From positions 1-60,085 of the forward strand of contig CAUAWV010000010.1 of NCBI GenBank assembly GCA_958433005.1: a stretch of DNA of 60,085 nucleotides, in the 5' to 3' direction. Source of the DNA: an uncultured Collinsella sp. (GTDB taxonomy: Bacteria > Actinomycetota > Coriobacteriia > Coriobacteriales > Coriobacteriaceae). Position 1 is the stretch's first letter, and every line of letters starts with the position of its first letter. Of this stretch, positions 8,449-17,061 are shown piece by piece. A program made the translations under genes and the position numbers. A model generated the notes under the pieces. The model ran no database searches, was not told where the DNA came from, and saw nothing but the letters and a program-made list of their open reading frames with translations.

Positions 8449-8768
8449 ATGAGGCTCCTTAAGTATTGCTGCGCAAATTATCGCACAGCAAGCCTAAATA
8501 CGATACAAATGTCCGCTATTTACCAATGCGAACCATTTGCATCCAATATCTTTATCATGAACATCCCCATCCCCCGCCATGGGCCAACGTGGGCAAAATC
8601 ACCCGCTTCGTCTCCACTCAACCGCCATATCTACCTCCACTAAATCGATTTAGCAAACCGTTCGGCTAACAATTCGGCCGCCCATCCCCAATCGAAACAA
8701 AAGCGGCGCATACTGATAAACGTTTGACACTGTTTATCAGTTTTACCAGCCCTATCGGAAGGTGTTTC
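8449..8768. other. Intergenic region between divergent degV and fbp
   Basis: A 320-bp divergent spacer, more AT-rich than its surroundings, which must hold promoters in both directions. The only strong structure is the dyad at 8713-8742. I see no further open frame with a ribosome site. Confidence 0.6.
8713..8742. promoter_or_regulatory. Perfect 10-bp inverted repeat upstream of fbp (operator candidate)
   Basis: ACTGATAAAC at 8713-8722 is exactly repeated in reverse complement at 8733-8742, with a 10-bp spacer that contains TTGACA. The arms are AT-rich and the dyad ends 26 bp before the fbp start. Centre-to-centre geometry suits a dimeric repressor better than a terminator, although TTTT follows the second arm. 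Confidence 0.5.
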
Positions 8769-10685
8769 ATGGTCGCATTCGATCGCAATCCGCAAGACTT
8801 CAAGTATCTGCGCCTGCTGTCGAGACAGTTCCCCACCGAACAATCCGCATTTACCGAAATTATCAACCTCTCGGCCATCCTCAACCTACCCAAAGGCACC
8901 GAGCATTTTATGAGCGACGTGCATGGCGAGTACGAAGCCTTTATGCACATCCTCAACAACTGCTCGGGCGTCGTGCGCGAACATGTCGACGAGATTTTTG
9001 GCGACACGCTTTCCTTTGACGAAAAGGGCGAGCTGTGCACGCTCATCTACTACCCGCGCGAGAAGATCGACCTGGTCCGCAGCCGGCGCGAAGACTCGCC
9101 CACCTGGTACAGGACGATGCTTGACCAGCTCATCATGGTCGCCCGCTCGCTTTCGAGCCGCTATACGCGCTCCAAGGTGCGTAAGGCCATCCCACGCGAT
9201 TACGCCTACATCATCGACGAGCTGCTGCACACGCATCCGGACGAGAACAACTATCGCGTGCGTTATCACGAGCGCATCGTGGAGTCCATTCTGGAGACCG
9301 CCAGCGCCGACGACTTTATCGAGTCGCTCGCCTCGCTCATCAAGCGCCTGGCCGTCGACCACCTGCACCTGGTGGGCGACATCTTCGACCGCGGCGGCGG
9401 CGCTGCCAAGATTATGGACCGCCTGCTCACCTACCATTCACTCGACATCCAGTGGGGCAACCACGACCTGCTGTGGATGGGCGCTGCGGCCGGTGAGCCC
9501 GCCTGCATCGCAACGGTGCTGCGCAACAACCTACGCTACGACAACTACGAGATCCTGGAGAACGACTACGGCATCTCGCTGCGTGAGCTTGTCGCCTTTG
9601 CCGATGCCACCTACACCGCCGGTGAGTCCATCACCCCACTGATCAAGGCCATCAACGTCCTGCTCTTTAAGCTCGAGGGCCAGATTATCCAGCGCCATCC
9701 CGAGTTCGACATGACCGACCGTCTGTTACTCGACAAGATCGATCACGGCACCGGCACGGTCACGCTCGCCGACGGCAGCGTGTGGCCGCTCACGACCAAC
9801 GACTTCCCCACCGTCGACCCGGCGGACCCCTATACGCTCACGTCTCAGGAGCAGCACATCATCGACAAGCTCGTGTCCGAGTTTGTCACCGCCGATCACC
9901 TGCATCGCCATATCGATTTCCTCTATTCCCACGGCTCGATGTACAAGGTCGCCAACGGCAACCTGCTGTTCCACGGCTGCGTGCCGCTCAACGAAGACGG
10001 CACCTTTAGCAGCATGAACTGCCTGGGCACCTGGCACGCTGGCCGCGATTATCTCGATTTTTGCGACCACATCGCCCGCCGCGCCTGGCGCGTGGGCGAC
10101 CGCGACGCTCTCGACTGGATGTGGTACCTGTGGATTGGCTTTAACTCACCCGCCAGCGGACGCCTGGTGCGTACCTTTGAGCGCGCCTATATCGCCGACA
10201 AGAGCACCTGGGTCGAGCCGATGGACCCGTACTTTACGCTTACCAAGTCGCCCTCGGTCTGCGACGACATCATGCGCGAGTTTGGCGTCGCGCCCATGGC
10301 ATGCTCACCGACCGGTCACATCATCAACGGCCACACGCCCGTTAAAACCACCAAGGGCGAGCAGCCCATCCGCGCCGAGGGCAAGCTGCTGGTCATCGAT
10401 GGCGGATTCTGCCGCGCTTACCATCCCAAGACGGGCATCGCCGGCTACACGCTTATCTCGAGCTCGCGAGGATGCCGCCTCAAGTCGCACCAGGCCTTTA
10501 CCACCGTTGCCGAGGCACTCACGCGCAACGTGGACATCGAAAGCGAGACCAACCGCTTTGACGAGGCCGACCGCCGCCGCATGGTGAGCGACACCGATAC
10601 CGGCGCCAAGATCCGCAGCCAGATCCAGGATCTGCGCCAGCTGCTCGATGCATATAGAAACGGTGCTATCGAGGAGCGCGTCTAG
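8769..10685 (+). CDS. fbp: Class III fructose-1,6-bisphosphatase
   Basis: A 638-residue class III (Firmicutes-type) FBPase, the gluconeogenic enzyme that hydrolyses fructose 1,6-bisphosphate to fructose 6-phosphate. Metallophosphatase motifs are clear: SDVHGEYEAF near the N-terminus, GDIFDRGGGAAKIMD, and WGNHDLLWMGAAAG. The C-terminal HTPVKTTKGEQPIRAEGKLL and IDGGFCRAYHPKTGIAGYTLI stretches are also typical, and the length is normal. The start at 8769 is preferred over the frame opening at 8724 because GGAAGG sits just before it and the upstream codons overlap the dyad. Expression may be controlled by that dyad. Confidence 0.96.
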   Translation: MVAFDRNPQDFKYLRLLSRQFPTEQSAFTEIINLSAILNLPKGTEHFMSDVHGEYEAFMHILNNCSGVVREHVDEIFGDTLSFDEKGELCTLIYYPREKIDLVRSRREDSPTWYRTMLDQLIMVARSLSSRYTRSKVRKAIPRDYAYIIDELLHTHPDENNYRVRYHERIVESILETASADDFIESLASLIKRLAVDHLHLVGDIFDRGGGAAKIMDRLLTYHSLDIQWGNHDLLWMGAAAGEPACIATVLRNNLRYDNYEILENDYGISLRELVAFADATYTAGESITPLIKAINVLLFKLEGQIIQRHPEFDMTDRLLLDKIDHGTGTVTLADGSVWPLTTNDFPTVDPADPYTLTSQEQHIIDKLVSEFVTADHLHRHIDFLYSHGSMYKVANGNLLFHGCVPLNEDGTFSSMNCLGTWHAGRDYLDFCDHIARRAWRVGDRDALDWMWYLWIGFNSPASGRLVRTFERAYIADKSTWVEPMDPYFTLTKSPSVCDDIMREFGVAPMACSPTGHIINGHTPVKTTKGEQPIRAEGKLLVIDGGFCRAYHPKTGIAGYTLISSSRGCRLKSHQAFTTVAEALTRNVDIESETNRFDEADRRRMVSDTDTGAKIRSQIQDLRQLLDAYRNGAIEERV

Positions 10686-10763
10686 CCCCACCCGCGGGGA
10701 TTGGCTAAACTTGCTGAGTTTGTCATCCCCGCGGCGCCCCGGCGCCACCATAAGGCAGGTACC

Positions 10764-11159
10764 ATGCAAAAGCTCCTTGCGCAGATCATGAAGTTTGGCG
10801 TCGTCGGCGTCATTGCCACGGTCATCGACTTTGGCATTATGAATCTGCTCCACTACGGTCTGGGCCTTAACATCCTAATCGCCAACACCAGCGGCTTTAT
10901 CATCTCACTCATCTTTAACTACCTCGCAAGCATGAAATACGTGTTTGCGCACAAGGAAGGCATAAGCCGCCGCCGCGAGTTCATTATCTTTGTCGTGCTG
11001 TCCGTGATCGGCCTGGCACTCAACGACGGTATCGTGTTGACACTCAACGCCGGCCTGGGACTCGAGGCCAATATCGCCAAGATCTGCGCCACCGCGCTTG
11101 TCATGGTCTACAACTTTGTGACCCGAAAGATCTTCCTGGAAGGCGACGAGACCAAGTAA
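10764..11159 (+). CDS. GtrA family membrane protein (first of two)
   Basis: A 131-residue GtrA-type protein with four predicted membrane helices (about residues 10-30, 38-56, 73-93 and 101-120). It carries the family pattern KFGVVGVIATVIDFGIMNLL at the start and YNFVTRKIFLEG at the end. GtrA proteins are thought to move or present lipid-linked sugars during cell-envelope glycosylation. The start at 10764 is set by GGCAGGT just upstream. It follows fbp by 78 bp. A second, related GtrA gene follows, and the shared SxKYVF and RREF blocks show that the two are paralogues. Confidence 0.9.
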   Translation: MQKLLAQIMKFGVVGVIATVIDFGIMNLLHYGLGLNILIANTSGFIISLIFNYLASMKYVFAHKEGISRRREFIIFVVLSVIGLALNDGIVLTLNAGLGLEANIAKICATALVMVYNFVTRKIFLEGDETK

Positions 11160-11377
11160 CTCGCAACCTTACAGCTTTACAATGCCCACGGATGACGCGC
11201 GTCGAGCGCCGTGTTGTTCGCGGGCATTGCTCGTTTACGGGCAAGTTTTCAACGTTTGCGGATTAGCTCTTGAAAATTTGGCGAGTTCGTATAGTTCTTG
11301 GCAAGGACCTTACGTTTCCCTTGCAAAAGCTCTAAAGTATCCTCTGCTCGATTCATCAACGCATTGGATGTGATTAC

Positions 11378-11785
11378 GTGCGCAAGGCACTGGCACAACC
11401 TCATACCAAGCAGTTCCTCAAGTTCGCTGTCGTGGGTCTTGTCTCCTTTGGCATCGACTGGGGTATGCTCATTGCGCTCGTCGAGCTGTTTCACCTCGAC
11501 TTCTTGATGAGCACCACGGTTTCGTTCATCACGTCCGTCGTGGTCAACTACTGGCTCAGCATGAAGTACGTGTTCGACCACCGCGAGGGCATGAGCCGCA
11601 AGCGCGAGTTCACGATCTTCACCATCCTGTCGGTGATCGGCCTGGGCCTCAACGACCTGTACATGTTTGTGGGCGTCACGTTTTTGAGCATCGGCTACCA
11701 GGCCATGAAGGCCATCGCCACGTTCCTCGTCACCTGGTACAACTACTTCAGCCGCCGCTTCTTCCTCGAGGGCGCACGGTCGTAG
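11378..11785 (+). CDS. GtrA family membrane protein (second of two)
   Basis: A 135-residue GtrA protein, paralogous to the preceding gene: KQFLKFAVVGLVSFGIDWGM, NYWLSMKYVFDHREGMSRKREF and YNYFSRRFFLEG align with its neighbour throughout. It has four predicted membrane helices and no soluble domain. The start is a GTG at 11378 with a GGATGTGA ribosome site. The 218-bp spacer before it contains no other gene and probably holds its own promoter. No glycosyltransferase is adjacent, so which sugar pathway the pair serves is unclear. A strong terminator ends the unit. Confidence 0.9.
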   Translation: MRKALAQPHTKQFLKFAVVGLVSFGIDWGMLIALVELFHLDFLMSTTVSFITSVVVNYWLSMKYVFDHREGMSRKREFTIFTILSVIGLGLNDLYMFVGVTFLSIGYQAMKAIATFLVTWYNYFSRRFFLEGARS

Positions 11786-11808
11786 TCGATTCACTATTTG
11801 CTTGAATG

Positions 11809-11848
11809 TAAAACCGGTTGGAATTCCCGTTCCAACCGGTTTTTTTGT
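11809..11848 (+). terminator. Intrinsic terminator after the GtrA pair
   Basis: A 14-bp perfect stem (AAAACCGGTTGGAA at 11809-11822 with its complement at 11829-11842), a 6-nt loop and a T-rich tail. It may also end the convergent DUF4430 gene on the minus strand, as the A-run gives T's in that direction. Confidence 0.9.
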
Positions 11849-11945
11849 TTGCCGAGAGACCCGGCGACCCAGTCCCATTCGCATGAAAAACGGGCGGCCC
11901 GGATGTTTGTCCGAACCGCCCGTCTGGCGCACTATGTCGAGGTCC

Positions 11946-12839
11946 CTAGCCTGTAACGTAATACCAGACCACGTTGTCGCCATTGGAGAGAACGTAGTTA
12001 CTGCAGGCCGTCATGGGCGTTGTGCCGTTGACGGAGTACATCCAGCCGCTCGTGCCACCGTGCTGTTTCTCGGCCAAACCACCAATCGCGGAGACATACG
12101 TGCCGTACGACGAGCCATGTGCGTTAACGGAAAGGCCCAGCGCGCACAGGGCATCATAGACGGTAGCGCCTTCGTTAAAGGTAAAGGTGCCACCAGAAGA
12201 CACAGGATTGCCCACAGCGCTCGATGTGACCGAAACCGTCACTGTTACGTAGCTGGACTCCTGCGAGCCGCTCTGGCCGCCCGAGGAGGCGTTTCCACCA
12301 TTAGAGGATGAGGCTCCATCAGACGACTGGCCACCGCCAGACGCATTGGAAGTATCACCGGCTCCCGTATTTTGGGCAGCGGATTTATCGCCAGACTTCT
12401 TGCCGTCCTGGTCCTCGGACTTCTTGTTATCCGAGTTCTTGTCCGATTCCTTGTTTGAAGACTCGGAATCGTCCTTGGACTTGGACTCATCAGAATGCTT
12501 GGACTCATCTTTTGCGTCATTCGATGACTTGGAATCCTTGGAACTGGCCTCGCCCGAAGTCGTAGTCGAGCCAGACACCTTGGTGTCCTTGGTGACGACG
12601 CTCTCCCCCGTCACGGTCTGAATGATCCAGTCGATGGACCAGGCACCGCTCTCGGAAGGATGGACGAAACCCAGCGAGACGACGATCAGAATGGTGCACG
12701 CGGCAGTCAGGACGCCGAGGAACGTCTTGCGACGAAGGGCGGACGCCGCCGAAGCGGCGCCCTGTTGCTTTGCATCGTCAAGCTGGATAAACGAGGAATC
12801 TGGTTGCTTGGGGTCAGCGTCCTTGGATTTATTGGACAC
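11946..12839 (-). CDS. DUF4430 (transcobalamin C-terminal-like) surface protein
   Basis: About 297 residues. An N-terminal cytoplasmic stretch precedes one membrane segment (TFLGVLTAACTILIVVSLGF). A long low-complexity linker rich in Ser, Lys, Asp and Gly follows. It ends in one DUF4430 domain with the characteristic GATVYDALCALG, SGWMYSVNG and NGDNVVWYY blocks. DUF4430 is related to the C-terminal domain of intrinsic factor and transcobalamin. The layout suits a membrane-anchored, outward-facing binding domain. It follows the larger DUF4430 gene directly. I favour the GTG at 12839, with AGGTGAGG before it, over the GTG at 12848 that nearly touches the upstream stop. Ligand binding is inference. 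Confidence 0.82.
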   Translation of the reverse strand: MSNKSKDADPKQPDSSFIQLDDAKQQGAASAASALRRKTFLGVLTAACTILIVVSLGFVHPSESGAWSIDWIIQTVTGESVVTKDTKVSGSTTTSGEASSKDSKSSNDAKDESKHSDESKSKDDSESSNKESDKNSDNKKSEDQDGKKSGDKSAAQNTGAGDTSNASGGGQSSDGASSSNGGNASSGGQSGSQESSYVTVTVSVTSSAVGNPVSSGGTFTFNEGATVYDALCALGLSVNAHGSSYGTYVSAIGGLAEKQHGGTSGWMYSVNGTTPMTACSNYVLSNGDNVVWYYVTG

Positions 12840-12848
12840 AGCCCTCAC

Positions 12849-15800
12849 CTACCGACGTTTGGTGAACACGAACACGCCGACGATGGCGAGACCGATGACG
12901 CCGGCGGCAACGCCAACAATGGCGAGCGGGTTGGTGCCAGCCTCCTGCTCGGAGGCACTAGAGGACTTCTTAGCAGTGGTCGTGGAAGCAGCACCCGTAT
13001 CGGACTTGGAATCGGACTTCTTGTCGGACTTGCTGTCCTTCTTGTCAGACTTCTTCTCGTCCTTCTTATCGGACCTATCGGTGTCCTTCTTGTCGGACTT
13101 GTTGTCCTTGGTCTCGGTCTTGGTCGACACCGTCGTCTTGGTCGTCGGCTTATGACCCGGGGCGATAGCGCCGCCGGCCTGCTGGCCCTTAGAGCCGGAG
13201 CCGGAACCCGTGCCAGTGCCAGCGCCAGCGCCGGAACCGTTGCCAGCGCCACCGTTGCCACCATTAGTGCCAGAACCGCCATTGCCGCCAGGGTTAACGG
13301 CATTCTTGGTCCACTTGGCATACAGTGTCAGATCGGCCGTCACTGGCGTACTGAAGTCATACGCCTGCGTGCAAGCCTCATCGGTATACCAACCACCGAA
13401 AGTGTAGCCATCGCGCGTCGGATCGGCCGGCTTGACCAGCTTGCCGTCGGCCGTAGCAACAAACTTAGTGTCGCAAGCAGACCCGCCGTTGGAATTAAAG
13501 GCAACCGTCCAAGACTCAACAGCCCCCAGCTTGAACAGAGTACCCGAATCATTGATGTAGTACAGGTTGCCAGAAGCATCGGCAATGACCGGAGAGTCAC
13601 AGTACTGGTAATGGCCGGCCGCATCATAGATCTGCGTCGCCTCTGCATCGCCGAGAGTATAGCGATACACGCCACCACCAGCAGAGTAGTTGACGTAATC
13701 CTTGCTATCCGCGCTGTTCACGGTGAAGTACACATAGGTCTTGCCGCCCTGAACACTCACCAGCGGAGTAGCAGCAATACCGTTGAGGCCAGCCGGCAGC
13801 GCCTTGCCGTCGGCAGCAGCGACCATCGTGGTCTTGTCCGTCTTCAGGTTATAGAGAACCAGAGCAGAGCCCGTAGCCGTCTGTCCGCCGACAATCAGAT
13901 TGTCACCAGACACCGCAGGGGCGCTCAGATTATTCGTAAGGCCCAGATCAACCGTCTTCTGTTCACTCAGCACGCCCTTTGCCGAAAGCAAAATCACATG
14001 GAGCTTTCCGTCGTGCGTCATCTGATAGAAGGTCGAACCATTGGACGGATCGGCAATGCAATCGGCATTTGCGACAGCGCCGAGCTTCATGGCCGAAACG
14101 ACATCGCCCGTCGTCTTATCAATGCACTTAAGCGTGCCCGCGCTCGTAGGAACAATGGTGTACTTATCCGTCAGCGCAGCGCCAGTCCAATAATAGCCCT
14201 CGGAAGGGTCAATGTTCTGCCAAGAGACTTCGCCCGTGGCAATCTTGATACGCTTCAGGGAGCCGTTGCCGTAGGTCGCGTTGTAATTCTCGTCATACGA
14301 AATATCGACCGAGCCTACATAGACGTACTCGCCGTCCGAAACGACGGTGCAGGAGCTCTGCGTCAAGTCCGTCAAACCAGGCGTCAGCCACTTGCAGATC
14401 AGCTTGTCTGCAGTAATCGCCTGGACCGCACCGCCGTTGAGCGGAACGATGATAAGGCCATTGGTATAGATCGGACGAGAGGTATAGCTCACCTTGGAGG
14501 CAAGCGGCGCAGAGGCAACCTTTTTGCCCGTGGACGAATCGATCTTAATGAGCTCGTTCTCGGTCGCGATGTACACAAAACCGTTAGCAATGACAGGCTC
14601 GCTGCAGTTGGCATACTGCTGACCAGACTCGGCCTTCCAATCGAAGGCCCACTTAAGACCGGCGGCCTGCGCAGGCGTCTTGGCGTCCGTAACGGACGTA
14701 CCGTTGCCGCTGTTGCCGTAGCCGGCCCACTCGGCATCCCAATCAGGAGTCGTCGCACTCGGGTCCACGACAATCTTGTCGGGATCGGGCATGGGCGAAT
14801 CGTCGGTGGTATAGGCAAGCGTAACCTTATCGCCGCTCTTGAGCGTAATCTGGTTGGCGCAGAGTAAGGAGGGCTCTCCATTGATATACAGGTGCCAAGA
14901 TTTATTGGTCGCAGCATCCCAGGCATACGGCTTGTGATCGAACGGCGAGTTGATGGAATTGAGGAACCAGTACTCACCACTCTGGGAGCCGTTGTACGTA
15001 ACGCCCTTGGCCTTCAGGACCGTCTCAATAAGGTTCTGGGCAGTAGAGCCTTCGGGCAAAGAAACACTGCTTGCCGAGCCCCAGCAAGTATTGTTGCCGT
15101 TGACATCGGGGCCGACAACATCGACAGACCCAAGAACCTGACCGGGGAGGGCATCGGCGTCAGCACCATACATAAAGGTGACGGCGTCGCCCTCTTGGAG
15201 CTTGTAGGCACCGGCGCCAACGTCGGCGAACTTGCCATTTACGTAGAAGCGCCAATAGCTATTGGTCGCAGCATCCCAGCCATAGGACTTACCATCGAAC
15301 GGCGAATAAATGCCGTTGAGGAACCAGCCCCAAGACGATTCGCTAGCATCGCGCTTAAGGCCGGTCTGCTCAAGGAGATCCTTGGCAGTAGAGCCCGCCT
15401 TGAGACTCGTCTGGCCCGTCGAGGCCCACACCTGCTGCTTGCCGTCCTTGTCCTTACCGAGGACCTGAACGGACGCATGGACGGAATCAGAGGGCAACTG
15501 GTCGCCCCAACCACCGTAGAACCACGTAACGGTATCGCCAGTATGAATGGTGACATTGTCCGCCGTGTAGTCGCTCGACTTGCCGTTGATGAACAGCTGC
15601 CAATAGGTCGAATAATCGAGCGGCGTACCCAGCTCAACGCCGTTGTACTTAAGGCTCAGAATGAAGGAGCCCGCAGCAACGGCGTCGATGTCATTCGCCT
15701 CGAGCGCGACCTTCGTAAGGTCAAGTGCGCTCGAGCCGGACGTCACCACATACTGCGCGTTATCGACCCAAGTCTGAGTCTTGCCCTGGGCATCGCGACC

Positions 15801-16712
15801 AATGACGGTCACATTTGCGGAAACCTGGTCCTTAACGACAGGGGACGCGCTACCAGCCGTATAGGCAAACTCAATCTTCTGCCCCTGGGTGAGCTTGACG
15901 CTGCTCGCGCCAACCGAGGAAGACGCGCCGTCGACGAACAGCTGCCAGAAGGCATAAGTCGTCGGATCGTAGGCAAGCGTGCGGCCATCGCTCGGGGATG
16001 TGATGCTTTTGAGGTAGAACCCGTATGCCGTGTTCGGATCGTAGTCCGCCTTGAAGCCCGTCTTCTCCTGCAGCTTAATAAAGGCATCCGCAGCCGTCGC
16101 GCCCTCGTCGAGCTTGAGCTGCGTAGGCGCCACCCAGGTCTGAGCCTTGCCGTCGGCATCGGTGCCGATAATCGAGAACGAGACCTCGACTTGCTTCTTG
16201 GCGACATCGCCGGTTTCTGTCGGGCTCTCCGTCTGGACGGCAGCCGCGGCGGCAGATCCTGCGTGGCCAGCGGATACCGTCGAAGACTGCTCGCTCGCGG
16301 CAGGGTTCTCCCCCGTCGCCGAACCTTCGTCGCCAGCTGCCGCCCCTGTTGTGGCGGCACTAGCTGCGGGCGCGCTCCCAGAATCCGAAGCCTCGGCGTT
16401 GCCCTGGTCGGCAGCACCATCCGCGGCCACCGTGCCCTCACTCGGCGTCGTAGCCTGAGCCACAGCCTCGGCAATGCCCTCGGCGCCCTCGGCCCACAGC
16501 TGAGCCGGCGTGGTGCCAAAGGCCATCGCGAAGGCCAGGAATGCCACCAGGCAGCGCTTGGCTACACCGCGTGCAATCGCGCCACGGCGATGCAACGAGG
16601 CGCGCTCGCGCTCGTCCTCAAACATATCCATTTGTCCCCCATTGTCTGTACTCGGAGCGTTGCCTTGAGGCTGCCCCACGTCATCGCGCATGTTGCGCTC
16701 GAGTTCCCCCAT
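12849..16712 (-). CDS. Large surface protein: four DUF4430 repeats, PQQ-like propeller, InlB-type repeat, C-terminal anchor
   Basis: 1287 residues. A cytoplasmic leader of about 48 residues precedes a signal-anchor (KRCLVAFLAFAMAFGTTPAQLWA). Four tandem DUF4430 repeats occupy roughly residues 170-640, each with an xxVxGxDxxGKxQxW strand and a WxLxxNG block. A PQQ-like beta-propeller follows at about 680-1080 (VYIATENELIKIDSSTGKK and similar strands). Then come a Listeria-Bacteroides repeat (GYTFGGWYTDEACTQ, LYAKW), a Gly-rich and a Lys/Asp/Ser-rich linker, and a final membrane helix ending in FTKRR. There is no LPXTG motif, so it is anchored by the helix alone. It sits behind a cobalamin riboswitch, suggesting a B12-related binding or uptake role. 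Confidence 0.85.
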   Translation of the reverse strand: MGELERNMRDDVGQPQGNAPSTDNGGQMDMFEDERERASLHRRGAIARGVAKRCLVAFLAFAMAFGTTPAQLWAEGAEGIAEAVAQATTPSEGTVAADGAADQGNAEASDSGSAPAASAATTGAAAGDEGSATGENPAASEQSSTVSAGHAGSAAAAAVQTESPTETGDVAKKQVEVSFSIIGTDADGKAQTWVAPTQLKLDEGATAADAFIKLQEKTGFKADYDPNTAYGFYLKSITSPSDGRTLAYDPTTYAFWQLFVDGASSSVGASSVKLTQGQKIEFAYTAGSASPVVKDQVSANVTVIGRDAQGKTQTWVDNAQYVVTSGSSALDLTKVALEANDIDAVAAGSFILSLKYNGVELGTPLDYSTYWQLFINGKSSDYTADNVTIHTGDTVTWFYGGWGDQLPSDSVHASVQVLGKDKDGKQQVWASTGQTSLKAGSTAKDLLEQTGLKRDASESSWGWFLNGIYSPFDGKSYGWDAATNSYWRFYVNGKFADVGAGAYKLQEGDAVTFMYGADADALPGQVLGSVDVVGPDVNGNNTCWGSASSVSLPEGSTAQNLIETVLKAKGVTYNGSQSGEYWFLNSINSPFDHKPYAWDAATNKSWHLYINGEPSLLCANQITLKSGDKVTLAYTTDDSPMPDPDKIVVDPSATTPDWDAEWAGYGNSGNGTSVTDAKTPAQAAGLKWAFDWKAESGQQYANCSEPVIANGFVYIATENELIKIDSSTGKKVASAPLASKVSYTSRPIYTNGLIIVPLNGGAVQAITADKLICKWLTPGLTDLTQSSCTVVSDGEYVYVGSVDISYDENYNATYGNGSLKRIKIATGEVSWQNIDPSEGYYWTGAALTDKYTIVPTSAGTLKCIDKTTGDVVSAMKLGAVANADCIADPSNGSTFYQMTHDGKLHVILLSAKGVLSEQKTVDLGLTNNLSAPAVSGDNLIVGGQTATGSALVLYNLKTDKTTMVAAADGKALPAGLNGIAATPLVSVQGGKTYVYFTVNSADSKDYVNYSAGGGVYRYTLGDAEATQIYDAAGHYQYCDSPVIADASGNLYYINDSGTLFKLGAVESWTVAFNSNGGSACDTKFVATADGKLVKPADPTRDGYTFGGWYTDEACTQAYDFSTPVTADLTLYAKWTKNAVNPGGNGGSGTNGGNGGAGNGSGAGAGTGTGSGSGSKGQQAGGAIAPGHKPTTKTTVSTKTETKDNKSDKKDTDRSDKKDEKKSDKKDSKSDKKSDSKSDTGAASTTTAKKSSSASEQEAGTNPLAIVGVAAGVIGLAIVGVFVFTKRR

Positions 16713-16774
16713 CGGGGTCCCCTTCCCTCCAGAGCCCTATGCACACCGACGGCATACGCCGCAGCCGCATGCAA

Positions 16775-16945
16775 GATGGGAGGCGATCCGACTTAACCTT
16801 AACGGCTCAGGCGCGCCGTCCGATCTGCGACGCGAACATCCCGAGCCAAGAGGAATTACGGTTACTGGTACAGCCGGGGACTTGCACCCCGATTCTCCCA
16901 AACGCGCAGGAAAACCGCGCATTCGTGCGTCTCCGCACCACCATC
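16775..16945 (-). promoter_or_regulatory. Cobalamin riboswitch
   Basis: Read on the minus strand, the region contains the B12 aptamer core in the correct order: GGTGCAAGTCCCCGGC, then GTACCAGTAACCG, and finally AAGTCGGATCGCC. The ends GATGG (16941-16945) and CCATC (16775-16779) can close the outer P1 helix. It lies 63 bp before the large DUF4430 gene. Between aptamer and start codon, a GGGGACCCC stretch next to the ribosome site could pair with it, suggesting control of translation. High cobalamin would be expected to repress the DUF4430 genes. The aptamer call rests on recognised conserved blocks; the mode of control is inference. Confidence 0.88.
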
Positions 16946-16977
16946 TAGGCCATCGATTATTATCATTAAAATGGTAT

Positions 16978-17010
16978 CACGCAAAAGGGCCTCGCACGCA
17001 GGCGAAGCCC
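16978..17010 (-). terminator. Terminator after the UbiB-like gene
   Basis: On the minus strand GGGCTTCGC (17002-17010) pairs with GCGAGGCCC (16987-16995), with one G-U pair, and TTTTGCGT follows. It separates the ubiB unit from the riboswitch transcript. Confidence 0.75.
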
Positions 17011-17061
17011 AAGGTAAAAGCTATTGTTTGCGATAGGAAAATGCGGTGACGGTCGCAGCCT

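Noticed and set aside
12849..12960. Sortase (LPXTG) anchoring of the 1287-residue surface protein
   Set aside because: The C-terminus has a membrane helix and basic tail but no LPXTG-like motif before it.
12660..16796. Two long plus-strand frames (735 and 634 residues) opposite the DUF4430 genes
   Set aside because: They are rich in Arg, Gly and Leu with no domain, and the minus strand encodes clear surface-protein domains in the same place.
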